Shown here piece by piece: positions 1 to 8,887 of a stretch of DNA of 64,000 bases. The notes below the pieces were generated by a model. That model was not told the origin of the DNA. It did no database searches and worked only from the letters and a program-made list of their open reading frames with translations. The first letter of the stretch is position 1. The number at the start of each line of letters is the position of its first letter. Made by a program: the position numbers and the translations under genes. Source of the stretch: Caulobacteraceae bacterium (GTDB lineage Bacteria; Pseudomonadota; Alphaproteobacteria; Caulobacterales; Caulobacteraceae); assembly GCA_947475875.1 (NCBI GenBank), contig CANJME010000010.1, positions 1-64,000 of the forward strand, given 5' to 3'.

Positions 1-1
1 C

Positions 2-1126
2 GACATCAAGCGGGTCATCGCCTATTCGACCTGTTCGCAGCTCGGCTACATGTTCTTCGCCGCCGGCGTCGGCGCCTATCAGGCGGCGATGTTCCACCTG
101 TTCACTCACGCCTTCTTCAAGGCTCTGCTGTTCCTCGGCGCTGGATCGGTGATCCACGGCATGCACCACGAGCAGGACATGCGGAACTACGGTGGCCTGG
201 CGAAATACCTGCCGATCACCTACGGCGTGATGACCATCGGCACCATCGCCATCACCGGCCTCGGCATCCCCGGCGTCTTCGGCTTCGCCGGCTTCTATTC
301 CAAGGACACCATCATTGAGGCGGCTTTCGCATGGGGCCAGCACAGCCCCGTCGGCGTCTTCGCCGGCCTGATCGGGATTCTCGTGGCCGGCCTGACCGCC
401 TTTTACTCCTGGCGGGTCGCCTTCTTCACCTTCAACGGCAAGGCCCGCTGGGGCCATGGCGAGCCTGCCCAAGGCCATGACGACACCACGCATGGCCATG
501 CCGAAACCCACACTGAGCCTGACCACGGCCACGACGATCACGGGCACGGGCATGATCACACCCCGCACGAAAGCCCGTGGACCATGCTGGTCCCAATCAT
601 CCTGCTGGCCGTGGGCGCCGCGCTCGCGGGCTTTGTCTTCGTCGGCTATTTCGTCGGCGAGGGGCAGGCCGAGTTCTGGCGCGGGGCCATCTTTACAGGC
701 CCGCACAACCACGTGCTGCACGAGGCGCACGAGTCCTCAGCTCTGGTGACATGGACCCCGCTGGTCGCTTCCGCTCTGGGCCTGCTGGTGGCGTACTACA
801 TGTACGTCCTGCACGAGGGCATGGGTGCGCGGCTCGCGGCCCAGAAGGGCATGATGTACCTGATCAGCTACAACAAATGGTACGTCGACGAGATCTATGA
901 CGCCACGTTCGTGCGCGCCGCCCGCTGGCTCGGCGACACCTTCTGGAAAATCGGCGACAAGAAGATCATCGACGGTCTCGGTCCAGATGGCGTCGCCGCC
1001 GCATCGTCAGCGGTGGGCAAGCTCGCCGGCAAGATGCAGACCGGCTACGTCTACCACTACGCCTTTGTTATGCTGCTGGGCGTCCTGGGCCTGCTCACCT
1101 TCGCGTTCTGGGCGTTCGCCCGATGA
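2..1126 (+). CDS. nuoL: NADH-quinone oxidoreductase subunit L, 5' end missing
   Basis: Proton-pumping membrane subunit of respiratory complex I, in the inner membrane. The gene enters from the left edge already open in frame 2. The first visible residues ([17 protein letters not shown]) are the conserved antiporter-like helix of NuoL/ND5, and many further hydrophobic helices follow. A histidine/aspartate-rich stretch at about 457-575 lies in a loop between helices. The C-terminal part, with the lateral and last transmembrane helices, is complete. The stop overlaps the nuoM start (ATGA). Paralogy with nuoM and nuoN is excluded by order and by the C-terminal extension. Confidence 0.95.
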   Translation, partial: DIKRVIAYSTCSQLGYMFFAAGVGAYQAAMFHLFTHAFFKALLFLGAGSVIHGMHHEQDMRNYGGLAKYLPITYGVMTIGTIAITGLGIPGVFGFAGFYSKDTIIEAAFAWGQHSPVGVFAGLIGILVAGLTAFYSWRVAFFTFNGKARWGHGEPAQGHDDTTHGHAETHTEPDHGHDDHGHGHDHTPHESPWTMLVPIILLAVGAALAGFVFVGYFVGEGQAEFWRGAIFTGPHNHVLHEAHESSALVTWTPLVASALGLLVAYYMYVLHEGMGARLAAQKGMMYLISYNKWYVDEIYDATFVRAARWLGDTFWKIGDKKIIDGLGPDGVAAASSAVGKLAGKMQTGYVYHYAFVMLLGVLGLLTFAFWAFAR

Positions 1127-2607
1127 CCGGCCTCCTTTCCCTCACCACCTATTCGCCGCTGATCGGCGTAGCGCTGATCCTGCTGCTCAAGATCACCGGC
1201 AAGGGCAACGACACGGCCGCCAAGTGGATCGCGTTTGGAACGACGATCGTGACGCTCGCGCTCTCCATCGGCGTGGTGGCGAACTTCCATGCGGCCGATC
1301 CCGGCTTCCAGATGGTGGAAACCCACCGCTGGTTCGGCTTGCTGAACTACCGCATGGGTGTCGACGGCATCTCCGTGCTCTTCGTCCTGCTGACCGCCTT
1401 CCTGCTGCCGCTCTGCATCATGGGCGGCTGGAGCGCGATCAAGGACCGGGTCAGCGAATACCTGATCGCCTTCCTGGTGCTGGAAGCCCTGGTCATCGGC
1501 GTTTTCTGTGCGCTGGATCTGGTGCTCTTCTACCTGTTCTTCGAAGCCCAGCTGATCCCGATGTTCCTGATCATCGGCATCTGGGGCGGCAAGAACCGGG
1601 TCTATGCCGCCTTCAAGTTCTTCCTCTACACCCTGCTGGGCAGCGTGCTGATGTTGGCGGCAGTGCTCGCCATGATCGGCATTTCCGGCACAGCCAGCAT
1701 TCCCGAGCTGATGGCCTACCGGTTCGCGCCTGGGGTGCAGACCTGGCTCTGGCTGGCCTTCTTCGCCTCTTTCGCGGTCAAGATGCCGATGTGGCCGGTG
1801 CACACCTGGCTTCCGGACGCTCACGTCGAGGCGCCGACCGCCGGTTCGGTGATCCTGGCCGGCATCCTCTTGAAAATGGGCGGATACGGCTTCCTGCGTT
1901 TTTCCCTGCCGATGTTCCCCAACGCCAGCGAGATGTTCGCGCCGCTGGTCTTCGGTCTTTCGGCGGTGGCGGTGGTCTACACCTCACTGGTCGCCTTCCG
2001 GCAGACCGACATCAAGAAGCTGATCGCCTATTCGTCCGTCGCTCACATGGGCCTCGTCACCATGGGCATCTTCTCGGGCAACGCCATCGGCGTGCAGGGC
2101 GCCATCTTCCAGATGCTCAGTCACGGGGTAATCAGTGGCGCGCTCTTCCTCATCGTCGGCGTTGTCTATGACCGTATGCACACCCGCGAGATCGCCTTCT
2201 ACGGCGGCCTCGTAAACCGCATGCCATGGTACGCGGCGGTCTTCATGCTCTTCACCATGGCCAATGTCGGCCTGCCGGGCACGAGCGGCTTCGTCGGTGA
2301 AATCCTCAGCCTGACCGGGACCTACCGCGCCTCGACCTGGACGGCGCTGATCGCCACCAGCGGGGTGATCCTCTCGGCCGTCTATGCTCTGCCGCTCTAT
2401 CGGCGCGTGGTGTTCGGCGAGATGACCAACCCCAAGCTCATGACCATCACCGACCTCGACAACCGCGAGATCGCCATCTTCGCGCCGCTGATCATCGGAA
2501 CCCTGATCCTCGGCCTGCAGCCGAATCTGGTGCTCGACGCGACCGCCGCCTCGACCGACCACCTGGTCGCCGCCTATCAGGCCGCCATCGGAGGGGCAGG
2601 GCGATGA
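1123..2607 (+). CDS. nuoM: NADH-quinone oxidoreductase subunit M
   Basis: Antiporter-like membrane subunit of complex I; 494 aa, the usual length for the family. The central signature [18 protein letters not shown] and the following ILLKMGGYG helix are characteristic, as is [13 protein letters not shown], the second antiporter-type lysine helix. About 14 hydrophobic segments cover the protein. The ATG overlaps the nuoL stop by 4 nt and the stop overlaps nuoN by 4 nt, so the three genes are likely translationally coupled in one transcript. Confidence 0.97.
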   Translation: MTGLLSLTTYSPLIGVALILLLKITGKGNDTAAKWIAFGTTIVTLALSIGVVANFHAADPGFQMVETHRWFGLLNYRMGVDGISVLFVLLTAFLLPLCIMGGWSAIKDRVSEYLIAFLVLEALVIGVFCALDLVLFYLFFEAQLIPMFLIIGIWGGKNRVYAAFKFFLYTLLGSVLMLAAVLAMIGISGTASIPELMAYRFAPGVQTWLWLAFFASFAVKMPMWPVHTWLPDAHVEAPTAGSVILAGILLKMGGYGFLRFSLPMFPNASEMFAPLVFGLSAVAVVYTSLVAFRQTDIKKLIAYSSVAHMGLVTMGIFSGNAIGVQGAIFQMLSHGVISGALFLIVGVVYDRMHTREIAFYGGLVNRMPWYAAVFMLFTMANVGLPGTSGFVGEILSLTGTYRASTWTALIATSGVILSAVYALPLYRRVVFGEMTNPKLMTITDLDNREIAIFAPLIIGTLILGLQPNLVLDATAASTDHLVAAYQAAIGGAGR

Positions 2608-4040
2608 GCATGATCGACGCTCTGCAGCTGGTCATGCCCGAGACCATTCTCTCGGCAGCCGTCCTCATCCTGATGATCCTGGGCGCCTTCGCCGGGCAGA
2701 AGTCCAGCGGGCTGATCTCGCTGCTTTCCGGCATAGCGCTGGCCGGCGCGGCGCTCTTCGCAGCCATCGGCGTGCCGGTGGGTACAGCCTTCAACGGCGC
2801 CTTCATTTCCGACGCCGCGGCTTCCTATTCAAAGATCGTCATCTACGCGATGAGCATTATCTCCCTCATCCTCGGCAACGGATGGCTGAAGCGTCTCGGT
2901 CAGCGTCAGTTCGAATACCCGCTGCTGATCCTGCTCGCCGCCATCGGCATGGGCATGATGGTCTCGGCCGGCGACCTGATCTCTCTCTACATCGGCGTCG
3001 AACTGCAATCGCTGGCGCTCTATGTCATGGCCGCCTTCCGCCGGGACGACCCGAAAGCCTCCGAGGCCGGCCTTAAATACTTCGTGCTCGGCGCACTCTC
3101 CTCGGGGCTCCTGCTCTATGGCGCGAGCCTGATCTACGGTTTTGCCGGCTCGACCCACTTCGACGCCATCGCAGCGGCCGTCGCGGCGCACCCGGGCGTC
3201 GGCGTCCTCTTTGGCCTCGTTTTCCTGATCTGTGGTCTGGCCTTCAAAGTCTCGGCCGCGCCGTTCCACATGTGGACGCCCGACGTCTACGAAGGCGCGC
3301 CGACGCCGGTCGTCGCCTTCTTCACCGGCGCGCCGAAACTGGCGGCCATGGTGCTGTTCACCCGAGCGCTCTACGCCAGCTTCCCGGACTCGGCGGACCA
3401 ATGGCGCCAGGTGCTGATCGTCATCGCCGTCATCTCGGTGCTGGTCGGCGCTTTCGCGGGTCTCGTGCAGTCCAACATCAAGCGCCTGCTCGCCTATTCC
3501 TCGATCGCCAACATGGGCTACGTCCTCATCGGCCTTTGCGCCGGCAATGCCGAGGGCGCCCAGGCGGTCATCATCTTCATGACCCTCTACATGTTCGACG
3601 TCACCGGCTTCTTCGCGGCCCTGACAGCGCTGTCGCGTGGCGGCAAGCCCATGGACACCATCGCCTCCATGGCGGGGCTGTCGAAATCGAACCCGATGAT
3701 GGCCGTGGCGCTCACGCTGCTCGCCTTCTCGGCCATGGGCATCCCGCCTCTGCCGGGCTTCTGGGGCAAGTTCTATGTCTTCAAGGCCGCCATTGACGCC
3801 GGTCAGTGGGCGGTGGCCATCGCCGGCCTCGTCTCCAGTGTCATCGCCGCCTTCTACTATCTGCGCCTGGTCAAGGTGATGTGGCTGGATGAGACACCCG
3901 GTCCGATCGATCCCATGCCCATGGACGCCAGGCTGATCACCCTGGGCAGCGCGATCTTCGCCTTCCCGCTGGTAATGATCGCGCTCACCTGGATTGAGCC
4001 ATTCGCCGGCTACGCCTCCAAGGCTTTTGGCCTTCCTTGA
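2604..4040 (+). CDS. nuoN: NADH-quinone oxidoreductase subunit N
   Basis: Third antiporter-like subunit of complex I, 478 aa. The signature [20 protein letters not shown] in the middle and [17 protein letters not shown] after it identify NuoN/ND2. The protein is hydrophobic throughout, with the usual complement of about 14 helices. It is the last nuo gene. Its TGA overlaps the TTG start of birA, which continues the same coupled run of genes. Confidence 0.97.
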   Translation: MSMIDALQLVMPETILSAAVLILMILGAFAGQKSSGLISLLSGIALAGAALFAAIGVPVGTAFNGAFISDAAASYSKIVIYAMSIISLILGNGWLKRLGQRQFEYPLLILLAAIGMGMMVSAGDLISLYIGVELQSLALYVMAAFRRDDPKASEAGLKYFVLGALSSGLLLYGASLIYGFAGSTHFDAIAAAVAAHPGVGVLFGLVFLICGLAFKVSAAPFHMWTPDVYEGAPTPVVAFFTGAPKLAAMVLFTRALYASFPDSADQWRQVLIVIAVISVLVGAFAGLVQSNIKRLLAYSSIANMGYVLIGLCAGNAEGAQAVIIFMTLYMFDVTGFFAALTALSRGGKPMDTIASMAGLSKSNPMMAVALTLLAFSAMGIPPLPGFWGKFYVFKAAIDAGQWAVAIAGLVSSVIAAFYYLRLVKVMWLDETPGPIDPMPMDARLITLGSAIFAFPLVMIALTWIEPFAGYASKAFGLP

Positions 4041-4777
4041 CCGCCGACGTCCCCGTCACCTACTTCGACACCATCGACTCCACCAACGCCGAGGCGCGCC
4101 GCCAGGCTGAAGCGGGCGAGGCGGGGCCGCACTGGTACGCCGCCAGCCGCCAGACGGCCGGGCGGGGCAGGCGAGGGCGGGCCTGGGAGAGCCCTACCGG
4201 CAATCTCGCCGCCACCCTGCTGGTCACCACCGATCTGCCGTTGACGCAGGCCGCACAGATCTCCTTCGTGGCCGCGGTCTCGGTCGCCGAGGCCCTGAAC
4301 CAGTGGATCGCGCCCGAGCGCGTGCGGGTCAAATGGCCCAACGATGTGATGATCGACGACACCAAGGTCTGCGGCATCCTGGTGGAATCCGGCAAGGCGC
4401 CCGGCGGCGGGCACTGGGTGGCGATCGGCATTGGCGTCAACCTGGCTGTGCCGCCCGAGGTGTCGGAGCGCCCCGCCACGGCGCTCGCCCTGCACATGGA
4501 CGGCCCGCCGCCTTCAATGGAGGAAGCGCTGGAAGTGCTGGCCGAAACCATGGACGCCTGGATCGGTGTCTGGGACGAGGTGGGCTTTGTCGCCATCGCT
4601 GATCTGTGGACCGCGCGCGCCTACCGGCTGGGCGAGGCCTGCCAGGTGCGCCTGACCGAACAAACCCTGCATGGGGTCGCTGAAGGTCTGGATAGCGACG
4701 GCGCCCTTAGACTTAGGCTAGAAGACGGATCGGTCCGCCAGATCACCGCGGGCGACGTTTTCTTTGGAGAGGCCTGA
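4037..4777 (+). CDS. birA: Biotin--[acetyl-CoA-carboxylase] ligase
   Basis: Makes biotinyl-5'-AMP and transfers biotin to the carrier lysine of acetyl-CoA carboxylase and other carboxylases. At 246 aa it holds only the catalytic and C-terminal domains. There is no N-terminal helix-turn-helix, so it should be a monofunctional ligase and not a biotin repressor. Visible motifs are the biotinyl-AMP loop GRGRRGRAW (residues 42-50) and KWPNDVMID. The proposed start is a TTG inside TTGA overlapping the nuoN stop; no in-frame ATG occurs close by. The nuoN-birA-coaX order is common in alphaproteobacteria. Confidence 0.93.
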   Translation: MTADVPVTYFDTIDSTNAEARRQAEAGEAGPHWYAASRQTAGRGRRGRAWESPTGNLAATLLVTTDLPLTQAAQISFVAAVSVAEALNQWIAPERVRVKWPNDVMIDDTKVCGILVESGKAPGGGHWVAIGIGVNLAVPPEVSERPATALALHMDGPPPSMEEALEVLAETMDAWIGVWDEVGFVAIADLWTARAYRLGEACQVRLTEQTLHGVAEGLDSDGALRLRLEDGSVRQITAGDVFFGEA

Positions 4778-5559
4778 TGCTGCTGGCCATCGAACAGGGC
4801 AATACCAATACCCTCTTCGCCATCCATGACGGCAAGACCTGGCACGCCGAGTGGCGCACGGCCACGGCTTCCACCCGCACGGCCGACGAATACGCCGTCT
4901 GGCTGGTGCAGTTGCTGGCGCTGCAGGGCCTGACTCTGGCCGATCTGACCGGCTGCATCATCTCGACCGTGGTTCCGCAGTCACTGTTCAACCTGCGCAA
5001 TCTCGCCCGCCGCTATCTCAAGGTCGAACCCATGGTCGTTGGGGAAAACGTCGACCTCGGCATCGCGGTGCGCATCACCAAGCCGTCCGAAGCCGGCGCC
5101 GACCGGCTCGTCAACGCCGTAGGCGCCCACGCGATCTATCCCGGCGATCTGATACTCATCGACAGCGGCACGGCCACCACCTTCGACGTGGTCAGCGCGG
5201 ACGGCGCCTTTGAAGGTGGGGTGATCGCGCCCGGCATCAACCTTTCCATGCAGGCCCTGCACGAAGCCGCCGCCAAACTGCCACGCGTCGCCATCCAGCG
5301 GCCGGCCAGCAACCACGTTATCGGTGTCGACACCGTTGAAGCCATGCAGTCCGGCGTCTTCTGGGGCTATATCGCCCTGATCGAGGGCCTGGTCGCCCGC
5401 ATCAAGACCGAGTGGGGCAAGCCCATGACTGTGGTGGGAACCGGGGGCGTCGCTTCGCTGTTTGAAGGCGCCACCGACGCCATTGATCACTTCGACCCGG
5501 ATCTGACCATCCGGGGCCTGCTGGAAATCTGGCGGCGCAATTCGCCGAAAACCGGTTGA
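4777..5559 (+). CDS. coaX: Type III pantothenate kinase
   Basis: ATP-dependent phosphorylation of pantothenate, the first step of coenzyme A synthesis, by the CoaX type that is not inhibited by CoA. It is 260 aa, typical for CoaX. The N-terminal phosphate-binding motif ([13 protein letters not shown]), the central [11 protein letters not shown] and [10 protein letters not shown] stretches and the [11 protein letters not shown] loop are family hallmarks. The start codon shares one base with the birA stop (TGATG). The gene is followed by a small GC hairpin and then a longer inverted repeat. Confidence 0.95.
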   Translation: MLLAIEQGNTNTLFAIHDGKTWHAEWRTATASTRTADEYAVWLVQLLALQGLTLADLTGCIISTVVPQSLFNLRNLARRYLKVEPMVVGENVDLGIAVRITKPSEAGADRLVNAVGAHAIYPGDLILIDSGTATTFDVVSADGAFEGGVIAPGINLSMQALHEAAAKLPRVAIQRPASNHVIGVDTVEAMQSGVFWGYIALIEGLVARIKTEWGKPMTVVGTGGVASLFEGATDAIDHFDPDLTIRGLLEIWRRNSPKTG

Positions 5560-5578
5560 TGCTGGCGATTGTCGCTAT

Positions 5579-5595
5579 GCGCGCCTTCGGCGCGC
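5579..5595 (+). terminator. GC-rich hairpin after coaX, possible terminator
   Basis: A perfect 7-bp stem GCGCGCC/GGCGCGC with a TTC loop starts 20 nt after the coaX stop. No T-run follows, so intrinsic termination is uncertain; it may instead protect the 3' end of the mRNA or belong to the adjacent repeat element. Confidence 0.35.
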
Positions 5596-5598
5596 TTG

Positions 5599-5693
5599 AA
5601 ATAAGTACGCCAAGGACGCTAAGGGTGCGCAAAGTGCGCAAAGGTCTTCTTGGCGTCCTTCGCGAGACCTTTGCGTCCTTGGCGTACTTATTT
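5599..5693. repeat. Intergenic inverted repeat with 21-bp perfect arms
   Basis: The left arm (5599-5619, core ACGCCAAGGACGC) is an exact inverted copy of the right arm (5673-5693). A second, nested pair, CGCAAAGGTCT (5637-5647) and AGACCTTTGCG (5665-5675), lies inside, and GCGCAAA is repeated. The element fills the coaX-rnj gap and looks like a dispersed palindromic element (REP/REPIN type) and not a protein-coding stretch. It could fold into a long hairpin in either transcript. Confidence 0.8.
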
Positions 5694-5731
5694 TGCGGCA
5701 TTCGCCGCGACACCGGCCTAAAGCGTCCCGA

Positions 5732-7411
5732 ATGAATTCCAAAGGCACGGACGAACTCGTTTTTCTCCCGCTCGGCGGGTCGAACGAGATCGGGATGAAC
5801 TTCAATCTCTATGGCTATGGCCCGCCGCACGCCCGCAAGTGGATCGTGGTCGACCTGGGCGTGACCTTCGGCGACCTGACCACGCCCGGTGTCGAGATCA
5901 TCCTGCCGGATCCCACCTTCATCGAAGATCACGCCGACGACATCCTCGGCATCGTGCTGACCCACGCCCATGAAGACCATATCGGCGCCGTGGGCTGGCT
6001 CTGGCCGCGCCTGAAGGCGCCGCTGTTCGCCACTCCCTTCACGGCCTTCCTTCTCAGGGAAAAACTGCGCGAAGCCGGCATCCTGGAAGATGTCGATCTG
6101 ACCGAGGTGCCGCTGTCCGGCTCCTTCAAGCTCGGCCCCTTCGAACTTGAACTCATCACTCTAACCCATTCAATTCCTGAGCCGAACGGTCTGGCCATCC
6201 GCACGCCGCTGGGCGTCATCCTCCACACCGGCGACTGGAAGATCGATCCCGACCCTTTGCTCGGTGATACGACCGACGCCGCCGCTATCCGCAAGCTGGG
6301 CGACGAGGGCATCCTCGCCATGGTCTGCGATTCCACCAATGTCTTCGTCGACGGGGTCGCGGGATCCGAAGCCGATGTCCGCATCGCCCTGACCAAACTC
6401 ATCGGCTCGCTCTCCGGCAAGATCGCCGCCGCTTGTTTCGCCTCCAACGTCGCGCGCATGGACACCATCATCCGCGCGGCCCAGGCCTGCGACCGGCGTG
6501 TGTGCCTGGTGGGCCGTTCAATGCACCGAATGTCCGCCGCCGCGCGGCACGTGGGCCTGTTCAAGGGCGTTTCCGACTTCGTCAGCGAGGACGAGAGCGG
6601 CTATTTTCCGCCCGAAAAGATCCTCTACCTGTGTACGGGCTCGCAAGGCGAAGCCCGCGCGGCCCTGTTCCGCATCGCCGAGGGCACACACCGGCACGTC
6701 ACGCTGGGGCAAGGCGACCACTGCATCTTTTCCAGCCGCGTGATCCCCGGCAACGAGGTGCCGATCCGCAACCTGCAGAACACCATGGCCGAGCGCGGCG
6801 TGCGCATCCACACTGACCGCGAGCATCCCGGCATCCACGTCTCCGGCCACCCGTGTCGCGACGAGCTCAAGGAAATGTATCAGTGGGCCCGGCCGCAGAT
6901 CGCCGTCCCCACCCACGGCGAGCGCCGGCACCTGCTTGAACACGCCGCCTTCGCCAGAGACCTCCAGGTTGGCCAGGCCATCGCACCCCGTAACGGCGAC
7001 ATGATCCGCCTCGCGCCGGGCCGGGCGGAAGTCATCGACATCGTCCCGGCGGGACGGCTGCACGTCGACGGCAATGTCATCGTCCCGGCCGGCGCCGACT
7101 CGCTTAGGGAGCGCCGCCACGCCGCCTACAATGGCGTCCTGACCGTTTCCCTCGCCCTCGACGACAAGGGCCGCATCGCCTCAGGCCCGCAAGTGCGCGG
7201 CATCGGTTTGCCGGGGGATGAGGAGTATCCGGTGGCCGACGCCCTCGACGACCTCGCCGATGAGGTCGAAGCTGTGGTCAAGAAGATGAAGGGCCAGGAA
7301 CGCGACGACGACGAAGCCGTCGAGACCGCCATCAAACGCGCGATGAAGAAGGCGGGGCAGAGGATTTGGGATCGCCGCCCGGTGGTCGAGGTGGTGGTGC
7401 TGAGGGTTTGA
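5732..7411 (+). CDS. rnj: Ribonuclease J
   Basis: Metallo-beta-lactamase/beta-CASP ribonuclease with 5'-3' exonuclease and endonuclease activity in mRNA decay and rRNA maturation. From the ATG at 5732 it is 559 aa, the usual length. The zinc site THAHEDHIG (His78, His80, Asp82, His83), the THSIPEPNG segment, CDSTN and the late PTHGERRHL motif are present. An upstream in-frame TTG at 5693 would add 13 residues reaching into the inverted repeat, so the ATG is preferred. The gene stands alone between repeat-rich spacers. Confidence 0.95.
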   Translation: MNSKGTDELVFLPLGGSNEIGMNFNLYGYGPPHARKWIVVDLGVTFGDLTTPGVEIILPDPTFIEDHADDILGIVLTHAHEDHIGAVGWLWPRLKAPLFATPFTAFLLREKLREAGILEDVDLTEVPLSGSFKLGPFELELITLTHSIPEPNGLAIRTPLGVILHTGDWKIDPDPLLGDTTDAAAIRKLGDEGILAMVCDSTNVFVDGVAGSEADVRIALTKLIGSLSGKIAAACFASNVARMDTIIRAAQACDRRVCLVGRSMHRMSAAARHVGLFKGVSDFVSEDESGYFPPEKILYLCTGSQGEARAALFRIAEGTHRHVTLGQGDHCIFSSRVIPGNEVPIRNLQNTMAERGVRIHTDREHPGIHVSGHPCRDELKEMYQWARPQIAVPTHGERRHLLEHAAFARDLQVGQAIAPRNGDMIRLAPGRAEVIDIVPAGRLHVDGNVIVPAGADSLRERRHAAYNGVLTVSLALDDKGRIASGPQVRGIGLPGDEEYPVADALDDLADEVEAVVKKMKGQERDDDEAVETAIKRAMKKAGQRIWDRRPVVEVVVLRV

Positions 7412-7455
7412 GCGCCTTCAACGCTTGCCATACGTTCCCGCAATGTTCTACCTTC

Positions 7456-7484
7456 CCGTCACCCTCGCGCTTGTCGCGAGGGCC
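7456..7484 (+). repeat. Left 29-bp REP-like repeat of the GIY-YIG cassette
   Basis: Contains an 8-bp stem CCCTCGCG (7462-7469), loop CTTGT and CGCGAGGG (7475-7482). It lies 18 nt before the GTG start of the nuclease gene. The nuclease reading frame stays open through the repeat, up to a possible ATG at 7446, which could mislead automatic start calling. Confidence 0.85.
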
Positions 7485-7502
7485 AGATGTGGAGCATCCC
7501 CC

Positions 7503-7802
7503 GTGTCCGATCGCTATCCCTTCACTGCGGTTTACATCATGGCGAGCGGTCCGTTCGGGGTGCTCTATGTCGGGGTCACGAGCAACCTGCTTCGACGGGT
7601 CTATGAGCACCGCGAAGGACTGATCCCTGGGTTCACCAAGACCCACGGCTGCAAGATCCTGGTCTGGTACATGTCGTTCGAACTCATGACGAGAGCGATC
7701 CATAGAGAACACACGATCAAGCGCTACCGTCGAGCCTGGAAGATGCAGCTGATCGAAAATCTCAATCCGGAGTGGCGCGACCTCTATGGCGAGCTTTGGT
7801 GA
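7503..7802 (+). CDS. Small GIY-YIG domain nuclease (UPF0213-like)
   Basis: A 99-aa protein that is essentially one GIY-YIG nuclease domain. The two tyrosine strands (AVYIM and VLYVGVTSNLLRRVYEH), with the conserved Arg and His, are followed by a Glu-bearing helix (HREHTIKRYRR). The closing motif NPEWRDLYGELW is typical of the short, stand-alone UPF0213 family, whose cellular role is not established. The GTG start is chosen because GGAG lies 8 nt upstream (7491-7494); upstream ATG codons lie before or in the flanking repeat. It is flanked on both sides by inverted hairpins. Confidence 0.88.
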   Translation: MSDRYPFTAVYIMASGPFGVLYVGVTSNLLRRVYEHREGLIPGFTKTHGCKILVWYMSFELMTRAIHREHTIKRYRRAWKMQLIENLNPEWRDLYGELW

Positions 7803-7805
7803 CTG

Positions 7806-7834
7806 GCGGACTAAGGTCCGCACCGCGAATTTTT
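7806..7834 (+). terminator. Terminator-like hairpin after the GIY-YIG gene
   Basis: The stem GCGGAC (7806-7811), loop TAAG and GTCCGC (7816-7821) lies 4 nt after the stop codon. A run of five Ts (7830-7834) follows after an 8-nt gap. The gap weakens the call as an intrinsic terminator. Confidence 0.45.
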
Positions 7835-7848
7835 GTCACGGCGCGTCC

Positions 7849-7877
7849 GGCCCTCGCGACAAGCGCGAGGGTGACGG
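7849..7877 (-). repeat. Right 29-bp REP-like repeat of the GIY-YIG cassette
   Basis: Exact inverted copy of 7456-7484. The hairpin stem is CCCTCGCG (7851-7858) and CGCGAGGG (7864-7871) around ACAAG. The similarity goes on outward imperfectly: ACCTTC before the left copy is matched by GAAGGT after the right copy, offset by about 9 nt. Confidence 0.85.
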
Positions 7878-7926
7878 ATAAGGGGGGAAGGTATAGTAGC
7901 CCGCTTGAATTTCGGAGCATCCCCAA

Positions 7927-8349
7927 ATGATCGGCAAACTGAACCACGTCGGTGTCGCGACGCCCTCGCTGGATGAAGCGGTGAAACTCTATCGCGACGT
8001 GCTCGGCGCGACCGACATCACCGAAAAACGCACCATGGAAGAGCAAGGGGTGACCTTCCAGTTCGTCAACCTGGGCAACGCCCAGATCGAGCTGATCGAG
8101 CCCTGGGGTGAGAACTCACCCATCCTCAATTTCCTCGCCAAGAATCCGCAGGGCGGCCAGCACCACATCTGTTTCGAGGTCGAGGACATTATCGCCGCCC
8201 GCGACGAGATGCGGGACAAGGGCGTTCGTATCCTGGGCACCGGCGAGCCGCGCATCGGCGCCCACGGCACCCCGATCATCTTCCTGCATCCCAAGGACAT
8301 GGGCGGCCAGCTGGTCGAGCTGATGGAAACCCCGAAGGCGCCCCACTGA
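7927..8349 (+). CDS. mce: Methylmalonyl-CoA epimerase
   Basis: Interconverts the R and S forms of methylmalonyl-CoA in propionyl-CoA breakdown. It is 140 aa with a vicinal-oxygen-chelate (glyoxalase) fold: two beta-alpha-beta-beta-beta units beginning NHVGVATPSLDEAV and HHICFEVEDI, with metal-binding His and Glu positions (HVGVA, QIELIEP, HHICFE, QLVELME). The start has a GGAG 9 nt upstream (7914-7917). The stop overlaps the next gene's ATG (shared A at 8349). Confidence 0.9.
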   Translation: MIGKLNHVGVATPSLDEAVKLYRDVLGATDITEKRTMEEQGVTFQFVNLGNAQIELIEPWGENSPILNFLAKNPQGGQHHICFEVEDIIAARDEMRDKGVRILGTGEPRIGAHGTPIIFLHPKDMGGQLVELMETPKAPH

Positions 8350-8609
8350 TGGGCCCGATCACCGCGCTCTCCATCTATATGGTTGTCTGGTGGGTGGCGT
8401 TCATCGCCATCCTGCCGATGGGCAGCCAGAGCTTTCATGAAGCGGGTATCACCCCGCCGCCAGGCTGCGATCCCGGCGCGCCGGTCAATCCGAACATGAA
8501 GAAGAAGGTCATCACCACCACCTGGGTGGCGGCCCTTATTTTCCTCGCCTTCTTCCTGGTGGTGCAGTTCCACCTGATCACCCTGCCGGGCGTGGCGCGG
8601 GTTTACTGA
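8349..8609 (+). CDS. DUF1467 family membrane protein
   Basis: An 86-aa protein of unknown function with two transmembrane helices, about residues 5-25 and 57-77. They are separated by a short loop with GITPPPGCDPGAP and a basic KKK patch. The family is widespread in alphaproteobacteria and usually sits next to mce, as here, where the start codon overlaps the mce stop. No catalytic motif is visible. Confidence 0.85.
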   Translation: MGPITALSIYMVVWWVAFIAILPMGSQSFHEAGITPPPGCDPGAPVNPNMKKKVITTTWVAALIFLAFFLVVQFHLITLPGVARVY

Positions 8610-8613
8610 TCAT

Positions 8614-8739
8614 CTTTCCCTCCCGCTTGTCGGGAGGGACAGGTCGCGAAGCGACCAGGGTGGGCAATACCGCGTCCTGGACTCGCCCAGCCGTCTCGCG
8701 CTTCGCGCGATCCACCCTCCCGACAAGCGGGAGGGAAAG
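8614..8739. repeat. REPIN-like doublet with 25-bp perfect inverted arms
   Basis: The left arm (8614-8638) and right arm (8715-8739) are exact inverted copies. Each arm is itself a hairpin, CCCTCCCG-CTTGT-CGGGAGGG (8618-8638 on the plus strand). Compared with the hairpins around the GIY-YIG gene, the stem differs by one base pair only (CG replaced by GC, both sides changed). The interior carries GGTCGC-GAA-GCGACC (8642-8656). It fills the spacer between the DUF1467 gene and rpsB. Confidence 0.85.
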
Positions 8740-8806
8740 TGGTGGCCCCGCTTGCCTTTCCAGCAAATCACCCGTAAGGACGGCGCCCATCACGCACGTG
8801 GACGTT

Positions 8807-8887
8807 CGGTCATCTCGGGGAGACATCCCGTCCTGACCGTTCCGGTCTCTCCGAACGGAGAGGTTTGTCCACGGAGGCTCAACCGGA
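8807..8887 (+). promoter_or_regulatory. Structured mRNA leader of rpsB-tsf
   Basis: Two successive stem-loops precede rpsB. The first pairs CGGTCA (8807-8812) with TGACCG (8834-8839) around an inner CGGG/CCCG. The second pairs TCCGGT (8841-8846) with ACCGGA (8882-8887) and encloses CTCTCC-GAAC-GGAGAG (8847-8862). The last stem ends just before the purine-rich ribosome-binding site (about 8888-8898). rpsB mRNA is autoregulated by S2 in other bacteria; a similar role here is inference. Confidence 0.45.

Larger units (their letters stand above)
7456..7877. mobile_element. Candidate cassette: GIY-YIG gene between inverted REP-like hairpins
   Basis: Two perfect 29-bp inverted copies (7456-7484 and 7849-7877) bracket one small gene. 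Each copy contains the hairpin CCCTCGCG-CTTGT-CGCGAGGG. Inside the bracket are a GGAG ribosome-binding site, the GIY-YIG gene and a terminator-like hairpin, so the unit is self-contained. Nothing like a classical transposase is present. That it moves, or moves the hairpins, is inference; the arrangement itself is plain in the sequence. Confidence 0.55.

Noticed and set aside
5560-5731. Possible short coding gene ahead of rnj
   Set aside because: Open frames here only read through the inverted repeat; the rnj ATG at 5732 explains the coding sequence.
8614-8739. Plain intrinsic terminator between the DUF1467 gene and rpsB
   Set aside because: The structure is a two-armed doublet with a 76-nt interior and no T-run, and its hairpins match those around the GIY-YIG gene, so a repeat element is the better reading.
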